From: an uncultured Clostridia bacterium | Lineage (GTDB): Bacteria; Bacillota; Clostridia; UBA1381 | Assembly: GCA_944391635.1 (NCBI GenBank) | Contig: CALXUL010000084.1 | Location: forward strand, 1-11,435 | DNA: 11,435 nt | Direction: 5' to 3' | In this document: positions 1-5,445 of the stretch, one piece after another | How the letters are laid out: the number at the start of each line of letters is the position of its first letter | Numbering within the stretch: position 1 is the first letter of the stretch | The notes under the pieces: generated by a model | Told to the model about the DNA's origin: nothing | Seen by the model: only the letters and a program-made list of their open reading frames with translations | Databases searched by the model: none | Made by a program: the position numbers and the translations under genes

Positions 1-1099
1 CAATGCCGCCAAAGGCACGTCCCACAAAACCGACCGTTCCGCCCGCGCCCATCGGGCTGCCGCCGTTTACGACAGCATCGCGGACATAGCTGTTGCCCTT
101 GAATTTATTCACAAACCCTGCGGCAAACCCGGCTCCGGCAGCACCTGCACCCGACGCCGCACTGCCGCCCTTGAACACATTGCCGGCGCTTTTCACTCCG
201 CCGCTGACGCCGCTCAGCACTCTTGCCGCCATAAGCATTTCCATACCCATACTGCTGCCTGTCTGTGCTACATTAAGCCCCATAGAGGCAAGGTAGCTGT
301 CAAATTTCTGCGCTGTTTTCAAAAACGCCAGCGCGCAGAACATCCACAGAAAGATATTGCCCTGGCCTGTTGACAATGCGCCTCCGTTACCGATATACTG
401 TCCGACAGAACTGTTAAAAGCACGCAGGAACCAAACGTTCATCACCAGCAGCAAAAGCTGCGAGCCTACCATGCGGCACCATGATTTAAACACGCTTCCC
501 GTAGCCTTCGACGCTCCCATTGCATATGCTAAAGGCGATGTGTAGCAGAGCACGCCTACTACGATGTACCGTTCGACCGTCTCAAGCAGCAGCTTGAAAT
601 AATTCCAGCCAAGCGCTATTTCCAAAATAACCAGAAGCAGAAGCCCGACTACCGAAGCAACGGAGACAATAGTCGTAAGCCCGTTGCTAAGCGCCTGTTC
701 CACGCCGGCGAAAGTAAAATCCTCAGAGGACATCGTGATGTCCATAAGCGCCGTGTAAGGCGCCCTTGCAATATCAAGCGTCAGCATAAATATGGGTTTT
801 GCGTATCCGACCAAAACCGTGAACAGGGTGCTTCTCGCAAGCAGCGACAAAGGGTTTTCCGCTTCTGTTATGGGTCCTCCGAACACACGGAACAGCTGCC
901 ATACCGTTATCAGGAACAACAGCGCCCAGGCCATGTACTGCATGACGGTAAACGCTTTTTCCACAAAAGGAAAGTATTCTTCCATCGCCGTCATGTCCGT
1001 GCCGAGCGCGTTTAAAAACAGCCCTGACACGGCGTCCATCAGCTGGGCTACGACACTGCTTATCCATGTGACGATACCCTCAAAAATCCAGTCAAGCAA
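1..1099 (-). CDS. VirB6/TrbL-type conjugal transfer membrane protein (3' end beyond the window)
   Basis: This is a polytopic inner-membrane protein of the type IV secretion channel, of the VirB6/TrbL-like type common in clostridial conjugative transposons (C. difficile CD1112/CD0411-like, recognised from memory). The frame is open for 366 codons and runs off the left edge. Hydrophobic segments lie at about residues 51-70, 89-110, 141-165, 177-196, 209-226 and 247-262. A Gly/Ala/Ser-rich stretch follows at about 297-330. Conserved-looking patches include GTDMTAMEEYFPF (33-45), ALGWNYFKLLLETVERYIVV (162-181) and LKTAQKFDSYLASMGLNVAQ (260-279). An in-frame TGA lies two codons upstream of the chosen start. 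The start is therefore TTG at 1099, nine bases after a GGAGG, giving MLDWIFEG. It lies 35 bp downstream of the pilin-like gene, so the two are probably cotranscribed. The family call is firm; the precise subfamily name is less so. Confidence 0.88.
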   Translation of the reverse strand, partial: MLDWIFEGIVTWISSVVAQLMDAVSGLFLNALGTDMTAMEEYFPFVEKAFTVMQYMAWALLFLITVWQLFRVFGGPITEAENPLSLLARSTLFTVLVGYAKPIFMLTLDIARAPYTALMDITMSSEDFTFAGVEQALSNGLTTIVSVASVVGLLLLVILEIALGWNYFKLLLETVERYIVVGVLCYTSPLAYAMGASKATGSVFKSWCRMVGSQLLLLVMNVWFLRAFNSSVGQYIGNGGALSTGQGNIFLWMFCALAFLKTAQKFDSYLASMGLNVAQTGSSMGMEMLMAARVLSGVSGGVKSAGNVFKGGSAASGAGAAGAGFAAGFVNKFKGNSYVRDAVVNGGSPMGAGGTVGFVGRAFGGI

Positions 1100-1134
1100 A
1101 TTTCATCACCTCCGTCCTGCCTGACCGCTTGTCC

Positions 1135-1491
1135 TCAGCCTGTGTAATTTCCGCCGGAAATCAACGGCTGCAGGTACGCAACGACGAATCCGAGCGAGTT
1201 CAATACGATCCATGTGATAACGATACGCTTGAGCCAGCTCGTTGCTTCATCAACGGCGCGCTGGTTCCTCGATACCATTCTGACAACCAGCGCAATTGCA
1301 GCGACTGTGACTGCGACGATGGTGCTTATGGCTACTATCTCGCCATAGACGTCCCTCATAATGGTCGAAAACCTCTCCCAGATCGTATCAGCCATGACAG
1401 GCTGTACGGAGACGAGCGCAGCAGATACCATACCGACCAGCGACCAGTATGCCGTTTGAAGCCTGCCGTTTTTGCCTAATTGTTTGACCAT
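1135..1491 (-). CDS. Small secreted two-helix membrane protein, VirB2/TrbC pilin-like
   Basis: This 118-residue protein has a cleavable-type signal peptide: basic N-terminus (MVKQLGKNGR), hydrophobic core at about 16-30, and a likely cut after PVMA (residue 34). The mature part of about 84 residues has two hydrophobic helices (about 52-72 and 89-110) joined by a short polar, basic loop (RMVSRNQR then WLKR). That size and layout match VirB2/TrbC pilins, and the gene sits directly before the VirB6-type gene, as expected for conjugation operons. The start at 1491 was chosen because AGAAGGAGG lies nine bases upstream. The longer frame back to 1539 would start at a TTG inside a hairpin and destroy the signal peptide. 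Pilin function is inferred from architecture and position; it could instead be another small channel subunit. Confidence 0.72.
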   Translation of the reverse strand: MVKQLGKNGRLQTAYWSLVGMVSAALVSVQPVMADTIWERFSTIMRDVYGEIVAISTIVAVTVAAIALVVRMVSRNQRAVDEATSWLKRIVITWIVLNSLGFVVAYLQPLISGGNYTG

Positions 1492-1520
1492 GCTCAAAAA
1501 CCTCCTTCTGTAATTTTGGC

Positions 1521-1562
1521 AATAAAAATACCGTTTCAAAGCTTTTCAAGGCTTTAAAACGG
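1521..1562 (-). terminator. Hairpin plus U-run in the leader of the pilin gene (possible attenuator)
   Basis: Read on the minus strand, arms at 1562-1551 (CCGTTTTAAAGC) and 1542-1531 (GCTTTGAAACGG) pair over 12 positions, with a single G-U wobble and an 8-base loop. The stem is followed at once by TATTTTTATT (1530-1521). This is the form of an intrinsic terminator, although the stem is only moderately GC-rich. It lies between the promoter at 1599-1627 and the pilin start at 1491, so it would terminate or attenuate transcription entering the pilin-VirB6 genes. Termination itself is inferred. Confidence 0.6.
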
Positions 1563-1578
1563 CATTCCGCTTGTCAGA

Positions 1579-1591
1579 TCCCATTTTGGGA
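1579..1591. promoter_or_regulatory. Operator-like palindrome at the pilin-operon transcription start
   Basis: TCCCATTTTGGGA is a perfect 5-bp inverted repeat with a 3-bp centre. It lies about 8 bp downstream of the -10 hexamer at 1599-1604, so it would overlap or adjoin the transcription start. That is a usual position for a repressor operator. No regulator can be assigned; the HTH protein encoded immediately upstream is a natural candidate. Confidence 0.35.
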
Positions 1592-1598
1592 CGATACC

Positions 1599-1627
1599 AG
1601 TATACCACAGCTTCAATCACTTGTCAT
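1599..1627 (-). promoter_or_regulatory. Promoter of the pilin-VirB6 genes
   Basis: On the minus strand, ATGACA (1627-1622) and TATACT (1604-1599) are separated by 17 bp. TG one base before the hexamer gives an extended -10 (TGGTATACT). The match to a vegetative sigma promoter is good: five of six bases at -35 and five of six at -10. It would give a leader of about 100 nt before the pilin start that includes the palindrome at 1579-1591 and the hairpin at 1531-1562. Confidence 0.6.
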
Positions 1628-1639
1628 CGGCAAAACCGC

Positions 1640-1658
1640 GCCAATTTTGTGCCAATTT
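1640..1658 (-). repeat. Two tandem AAATTGGC repeats upstream of the pilin promoter
   Basis: The minus strand carries AAATTGGC twice, at 1658-1651 and 1647-1640, exactly 11 bp apart (one helical turn). They lie just upstream of the -35 hexamer at 1622-1627, in an activator-like position. The same word recurs near the element end at 3638-3666. Confidence 0.4.
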
Positions 1659-1673
1659 ATTTACCCTGCATTT

Positions 1674-2309
1674 TCAGTTCAATCCTTCCAGCAGAGTCAG
1701 CATTTCAAGCCAGAAATCCACGTCCTTTGCCGGGGACGCCCAAAGCCTGATGGATAAGATCGTTACAGCCTGCTCCCGCAGCCGGTAATAATGGCGCGGG
1801 GATAAGTCGAGACGGTACAGAAGGTCTGTCAGGCTCAGTTTTTCCGGTGTTATGTAGGTCTGGTAAATCAGGTTATACAAACGTTCTCCGTCTGACGGCT
1901 TTTTCTTCAGCACCGTCAGCGCCTCGTTTACCCGGTCAAGAAGGATCCGTGATTTCTGAATACCCGCAATCCTGCTTTCAAGCTTTTTATTATCCAGCGA
2001 GGATTCGATATCAATCCGGTCTATCAGCTCATCTAGACCGCCGAACGGTTGATCCAGCTCCTCGGCGATGGAATCGGGGAAACATTCAAGCATCCATGCG
2101 ATTGTCCGGTAATGTTTTAAAAGCATAAGCGTGTTGTGGTACGTGTTTTTCTTCTTTTCCTGCTGCGCTATGCGTATCTTCTCGTTATCTATCTTTTGGT
2201 CGCCGAGTATCCCGCGCCTTACCAAAAGCTCGATAAAGGCTTCCGAATGCGCTACAATACGGTCTTCTTCCTGCTTGTACGCAGCTTTTTTGCTTTGTTT
2301 ATTGCTCAT
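1674..2309 (-). CDS. ICE-associated 211-residue protein with C-terminal HTH-like region, function unknown
   Basis: No named family could be assigned with confidence, though the protein resembles hypothetical proteins paired with Rep-like genes in clostridial conjugative elements. The N-terminal third is highly charged and helical (basic MSNKQSKKAAYKQEED; EKKK at about 51-54). A mainly helical middle part follows. Residues about 159-185 (LTDLLYRLDLSPRHYYRLRE and following) read like a sigma-region-4 or ArpU-type helix-turn-helix. The ATG overlaps the last 11 bases of the upstream gene, within ATGAGCAATAA, and AAAGGAG lies 10 bases upstream, so translation is probably coupled. A DNA-binding or regulatory role next to the Rep-like protein is inferred. 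Confidence 0.72.
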   Translation of the reverse strand: MSNKQSKKAAYKQEEDRIVAHSEAFIELLVRRGILGDQKIDNEKIRIAQQEKKKNTYHNTLMLLKHYRTIAWMLECFPDSIAEELDQPFGGLDELIDRIDIESSLDNKKLESRIAGIQKSRILLDRVNEALTVLKKKPSDGERLYNLIYQTYITPEKLSLTDLLYRLDLSPRHYYRLREQAVTILSIRLWASPAKDVDFWLEMLTLLEGLN

Positions 2310-3354
2310 ATGTGAATAACTCCTTTGCTATCCTCGTAATATCCACAGGCGCACACGGCCCGCGGATATATCCCGTTTTCTTTTTTTCTGACCGACGGCT
2401 ATAACAACCCTTGCAGTCATAAATATAACTCTTACAATTCCGACAGTGAGAAAAATACGCGCGTATTATATGGGGCGAAAGTGCAACGCGGGTTTCTTCC
2501 GGTTCTGACAGTATTGTTTCTATGACATTTTTACTGTACCATGCAACCATCTTGTTGATGTGTGCGTGATCGGAAGCTTCTTTCCGTTTTCCCTTTGCAA
2601 GAATACGTATTTCCTCTAAAATACGCATGATTTTGTCCTGCGTCGGCAAGACAGTTTCCTCACATACCGGATATATTTTATTAAAAACCAGGCATCCGTA
2701 GGAGCCGGGCAGACGGTACAAAGCAAAGACATCCCCGTATTTTTTGAAAAATCTCCATACCTTTGTCTTTTCCCAGCCCCAGCGTCTGCCGAGGGTTTCC
2801 AAAGTCAGTACGGCGCCGCAGTTTTCATACTGGACAGCCGGCGCCAAAAAAGAAAACGCATTGCGTTTGTCCATGTATACCGTGCGGCACCACAGATCAA
2901 GCCATGCGTCCGATTCATCGAATATGTATTTATTGTCTGAAAGCCGCTGTGTAATGCTGCGGGGGAGGCAGAGGAATCCGTAGCCGTCTGTAGCGTATAC
3001 GTTTCCTTCCGCGCATTCCTCGCCTGAGCATTCCACGACCCAGTCTGTTATGAGATAGGTCAGCTTTTTCGTGTGCGGGTCCAGCTCGTATTTGATATAC
3101 CCAAGCCGTGACAGCGTATCCATTGTTTCTAACGCCTGTTTCCGTGTCCTGACGCCAAGAATGCTTTTCAGTCCAACGATACCGCCGGACCACATGCCTG
3201 GCGTGACAGGGTTCTCATAACCGCAATAGGAGGCATTCCCTTTACGAAACGCAGCGCGGGAAGCCAGACGCGCCCATGCGCCCATTACGCCCTTGCCCTG
3301 AGGAAGATGCGAGCGCATCAGCTTTACCCAGCGATATTTCAGTAAGCATTTCAT
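2299..3354 (-). CDS. Rep-like DNA-binding protein with two winged-helix regions and a four-cysteine C-terminal cluster
   Basis: This 351-residue protein has two segments resembling the winged-helix domains of phage and plasmid replication proteins. The first spans about 22-106 (GAWARLASRAAFRKGN; then SILGVRTRKQALETMDTLSR and a GYI wing). The second spans about 148-226 (SDAWLDLW; then LGRRWGWEKTKVWRFFKKYG). The C-terminus has C304-x2-C307-x6-C314-x2-C317, probably a zinc knuckle. Start 3354 is preferred because AAAGGAG sits nine bases upstream; the frame continues 16 codons further up without a good ribosome binding site. It is the first gene inside the element, facing away from lysS, and overlaps the next gene by 11 bp. 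Many conjugative elements carry a replication initiator for their circular form. That role fits but is inferred from fold resemblance; a transcriptional regulator is the alternative. Confidence 0.7.
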   Translation of the reverse strand: MKCLLKYRWVKLMRSHLPQGKGVMGAWARLASRAAFRKGNASYCGYENPVTPGMWSGGIVGLKSILGVRTRKQALETMDTLSRLGYIKYELDPHTKKLTYLITDWVVECSGEECAEGNVYATDGYGFLCLPRSITQRLSDNKYIFDESDAWLDLWCRTVYMDKRNAFSFLAPAVQYENCGAVLTLETLGRRWGWEKTKVWRFFKKYGDVFALYRLPGSYGCLVFNKIYPVCEETVLPTQDKIMRILEEIRILAKGKRKEASDHAHINKMVAWYSKNVIETILSEPEETRVALSPHIIRAYFSHCRNCKSYIYDCKGCYSRRSEKKKTGYIRGPCAPVDITRIAKELFTYEQ

Positions 3355-3388
3355 AATGGCAGTCTCCTTTGTTAAATAAAAATAAACG

Positions 3389-3424
3389 CATTTGCGAAAC
3401 ACCTTAAGGCATTTTACATTTGCG
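3389..3424. repeat. Repeated CATTTGCG word in the rep leader
   Basis: CATTTGCG occurs at 3389-3396 and 3417-3424, 28 bp apart, flanking the palindrome CCTTAAGG (3402-3409). The left copy is itself within the near-palindrome CGCATTTGCG (3387-3396). The position just upstream of the rep gene suggests a regulator or initiator binding region. This is a pattern observation only. Confidence 0.3.
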
Positions 3425-3478
3425 CTTTTAACATAAAGATTAAGTTATTTAGTTATGTCTCTTAATTTGTCAGCAATG

Positions 3479-3507
3479 ATTCTATTTGTCTAAAAACTCA
3501 TTGTCCT
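3479..3507 (-). promoter_or_regulatory. Candidate promoter of the Rep-like gene
   Basis: On the minus strand AGGACA (3507-3502) and TAGAAT (3484-3479) are spaced by 17 bp, matching consensus at four and five positions. It would give a leader of about 120 nt. ATTTGTC occurs at 3465-3471 and 3484-3490, and a shorter ATTGTC at 3500-3505, so a repeated word overlaps the promoter and could be an operator. Other hexamer choices exist in this AT-rich sequence. Confidence 0.35.
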
Positions 3508-3560
3508 CTTCATATTAAATGTTCGGCAGAGTTATAAACAGTTGTACATAATCTTATAAA

Positions 3561-3599
3561 GTAAAAAAGAATTACGTTTTGGGCGCAATTCTTTTTTAC
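3561..3599. repeat. Perfect 13-bp inverted repeat (possible bidirectional terminator or element-end structure)
   Basis: GTAAAAAAGAATT (3561-3573) and AATTCTTTTTTAC (3587-3599) are exact reverse complements around a 13-base loop. Each strand presents a run of six T at the 3' side of the stem. It may therefore act as a bidirectional terminator insulating the element from lysS, although the stem is nearly all A/T. A structural role near the element end is an alternative. Confidence 0.6.
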
Positions 3600-3637
3600 A
3601 TACAATATAGCTACTTTTCATGCATAAATGTCTACAT

Positions 3638-3670
3638 AAATTGGCGTAAGATCGGCGTAAATTGGCGTAA
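3638..3670 (+). repeat. Three helically phased direct repeats (TTGGCGTAA) near the element end
   Basis: TTGGCGTAA at 3641-3649, TCGGCGTAA at 3652-3660 and TTGGCGTAA at 3662-3670 start 11 and 10 bp apart, putting them on the same helix face. The first and third are preceded by AAA, giving AAATTGGC, as in the repeats at 1640-1658. Such arrays are typical of cooperative protein binding, for example integrase arm-type sites or initiator iterons. The bound protein is unknown. Confidence 0.65.
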
Positions 3671-3690
3671 ATTTTTATTGCACAATCCCC

Positions 3691-3715
3691 AAAACCCGCA
3701 TAAACACAGGGTTTT
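3691..3715. terminator. Hairpin downstream of lysS (weak candidate terminator)
   Basis: AAAACCC (3691-3697) pairs with GGGTTTT (3709-3715) around an 11-base loop, starting 8 bp beyond the lysS stop codon. On the lysS strand the T residues are part of the stem and are followed by GGGG, so termination would be weak. On the plus strand the stem ends in five T. It may serve as the lysS terminator; the stronger T-run structure is the inverted repeat at 3561-3599. Confidence 0.4.
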
Positions 3716-3722
3716 TCACGCC

Positions 3723-5198
3723 TTATTTCTCAATCGGTTTCATTGTCGGGAACAAGATTACGTCACGTATAGAATAACTGTCGGTAAGCAGCATTACAAG
3801 TCTGTCAATTCCTATTCCAACGCCACCGGTTGGCGGCATACCATATTCAAGTGCTGTCAAGAAGTCCTCATCCACCATATTTGCCTCTTCATCACCCGCT
3901 GCACGAAGCGCCGCTTGTGCTTCAAAACGCTTACGCTGATCTATTGGGTCATTAAGCTCTGAAAACGCATTACCAATCTCGCGGCAAGTAATATATACTT
4001 CAAATCGCTCGGTAAGCTCCGGCTGGTCCGGCTTTCTTTTTGCAAGCGGCGATATCTCTACCGGGAACTCGGTTATGAAAGTCGGCTGCACAAGATGCTC
4101 TTCAACCTTTTCATCAAATATAAGCGCAATTATATCCCCACGTGTTGATTTTGCAGGCTCCGGCTCAAGTCCCAGACCTTTTGCAACCGCAACCGCTTCT
4201 TGATCAGTCTTTATCTCGTTAAAATCTATACCGGTATATTTTTTAACCGCATCTATCATTGTCAGACGCTCAAAGTGTGACAAATCAATTTCAACACCCT
4301 GGTATGTGATTTTTTCGGTTCCGCATACTTCACGAGCACAGTTTCTTATTAATTCCTCTGTAAGGTTCATAACCTCATTGAAATCAGCATACGCCTGATA
4401 AAACTCAATCGTTGTAAATTCAGGATTATGACGTATATCCATTCCTTCATTACGGAATATACGCCCTATCTCATAAACTTTTTCAAGACCTCCAACGATA
4501 AGCCTCTTTAAATGCAGTTCTGTTGCGATACGCATATACATATCAATATCAAGCGCATTATGGTGCGTTATAAATGGTCTTGCAGCAGCTCCGCCGGGAA
4601 TAGTATTCAGCGTCGGCGTTTCCACTTCTATATATCCGCGGCTGTCCATAAAATTACGTATTGAACGTACAATTTTACTTCTGGCAATAAACGTTTTTTT
4701 GACATCATCATTCATTATCAAATCAACATACCTTTGACGATATCTGAGATCCGGGTCGCTTAAGCCATGAAATTTCTCCGGAAGCGGCAGGAGCGACTTC
4801 GAAAGAAGTGTTATCTTATGTGCACGTACCGAGATTTCCCCGGTTTTGGTCGTAAATACTTCGCCTTCAACGCCAATTATATCACCTATATCGTATTTTT
4901 TAAATATTGCGTATTCATCATCGCCAAGCACATCTTTTTTAACAAATATCTGTATCTGTCCATCGATATCCTGAATATGGCAGAAAATTACCTTGCCCAT
5001 ACCACGTTTGGACATAATTCTTCCGGCAACCGATACCATACTCGACTCAAGTTCTTCATAATTACTCTTTATCGCACCCGATGTATGAGTTCTGTCAAAG
5101 CGTGTAATTTTAAAAGGGTCGCGGCCTGCGTCCTGAAGCTCGGTAAGCTTGTCTCTTCGTATCTGCAAAAGTTCAGATAACTGAATTTCGTTATCCAT
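3723..5198 (-). CDS. lysS: Lysyl-tRNA synthetase, class II
   Basis: This cytoplasmic enzyme charges tRNA-Lys with lysine using ATP. The 491-residue product has the normal bacterial LysRS length and layout. An N-terminal OB-fold anticodon-binding domain spans about 54-131. The catalytic core has motif 1 around GYIEVETPTLNTIPGGAAAR (188-207), motif 2 from FRNEGMDIRHNPEFT (248-262) and motif 3 from GMPPTGGVGIGIDRLVMLLT (453-472). The start is preceded by AAAGGA about 12 bases upstream. It is transcribed alone, away from the DUF368 gene. Its leader is only about 60 nt, too short for a T-box. The 3' end abuts the conjugative element but is intact, ending in FPTMKPIEK, so the insertion has not altered the protein. 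Confidence 0.97.
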   Translation of the reverse strand: MDNEIQLSELLQIRRDKLTELQDAGRDPFKITRFDRTHTSGAIKSNYEELESSMVSVAGRIMSKRGMGKVIFCHIQDIDGQIQIFVKKDVLGDDEYAIFKKYDIGDIIGVEGEVFTTKTGEISVRAHKITLLSKSLLPLPEKFHGLSDPDLRYRQRYVDLIMNDDVKKTFIARSKIVRSIRNFMDSRGYIEVETPTLNTIPGGAAARPFITHHNALDIDMYMRIATELHLKRLIVGGLEKVYEIGRIFRNEGMDIRHNPEFTTIEFYQAYADFNEVMNLTEELIRNCAREVCGTEKITYQGVEIDLSHFERLTMIDAVKKYTGIDFNEIKTDQEAVAVAKGLGLEPEPAKSTRGDIIALIFDEKVEEHLVQPTFITEFPVEISPLAKRKPDQPELTERFEVYITCREIGNAFSELNDPIDQRKRFEAQAALRAAGDEEANMVDEDFLTALEYGMPPTGGVGIGIDRLVMLLTDSYSIRDVILFPTMKPIEK

Positions 5199-5262
5199 CG
5201 TAAAATCCGTTCCTTTCGTTATTTACTATCTTTAAAGCCGTCTTTTGACTTCATTAGCATTA

Positions 5263-5291
5263 ATTATATACTAAAAATTGCATTATTACAA
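5263..5291 (-). promoter_or_regulatory. lysS promoter
   Basis: On the minus strand TTGTAA (5291-5286) and a perfect TATAAT (5268-5263) are separated by 17 bp. The predicted leader is about 60 nt and shows no riboswitch-like structure. Confidence 0.6.
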
Positions 5292-5385
5292 TGAATTTTA
5301 TTAAATTTCCTAAATTTTTGTTTTTATTTACCTGTTTATCCACTAAAATTATGCTATATGAGGGATAAATTAGATGATTTTCCAG

Positions 5386-5414
5386 TAGACTTTTATTGTG
5401 AAGTATGCTATACT
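5386..5414 (+). promoter_or_regulatory. Promoter of the DUF368-phosphoesterase pair
   Basis: TAGACT (5386-5391), a 17-bp spacer and TATACT (5409-5414) preceded by TGC form an extended -10 promoter. The leader is about 25 nt and carries AAGGAG (5431-5436) nine bases before the ATG. It is divergent from the lysS promoter, with about 95 bp between the two -35 elements and nothing else recognisable in that gap. Confidence 0.6.
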
Positions 5415-5445
5415 GTGAAAAGCGAAAATAAAGGAGAATCAGATT

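Larger units (their letters stand above)
1..3690 (-). mobile_element. One end of an integrative and conjugative element (partial; right boundary approximate)
   Basis: Four consecutive minus-strand genes are consistent with a clostridial conjugative element: a Rep-like DNA-binding protein, a coupled HTH protein, a secreted pilin-like protein and a VirB6/TrbL-type channel protein. Base composition is clearly more GC-rich here, especially in 1-1500, than in the lysS-to-lysA chromosome to the right. The element continues past the left edge, where relaxase, VirB4, coupling protein and integrase would be expected. The right boundary was not located precisely. It should fall between the rep gene start (3354) and the 3' end of lysS (3723), probably near the repeats at 3561-3670. 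The mobile nature is inferred from gene content; no integrase or att duplication is visible in the window. Confidence 0.75.
3355..3722. other. AT-rich non-coding junction region between the element and lysS
   Basis: This 368-bp stretch has no convincing gene; the plus-strand frame starting at 3579 runs antisense into lysS and is a shadow. From left to right it holds the rep ribosome binding site, a repeated CATTTGCG word (3389-3424), a weak minus-strand promoter (3479-3507), a perfect 13-bp inverted repeat (3561-3599), phased TTGGCGTAA repeats (3638-3670) and a hairpin just downstream of lysS (3691-3715). The change from element to chromosome must occur in this interval. Confidence 0.6.

Noticed and set aside
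774..1067. 97-residue minus-strand frame inside the VirB6-type gene, and the plus-strand frame 792-1124
   Set aside because: Both are shadows of the long minus-strand gene, whose protein has clear membrane segments and family-like sequence; neither has a ribosome binding site.
1492..1539. 16-residue N-terminal extension of the pilin-like protein
   Set aside because: It would start at a TTG inside the leader hairpin and put a charged stretch before the signal peptide; an ideal ribosome binding site precedes 1491.
3579..3962. 127-residue plus-strand frame across the junction and antisense to lysS
   Set aside because: It overlaps the well-supported lysS 3' end and has no recognisable domains or plausible ribosome binding site.
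5199..5262. Possible T-box leader for lysS
   Set aside because: The leader from the likely promoter is only about 60 nt, with no specifier hairpin or T-box antiterminator sequence.
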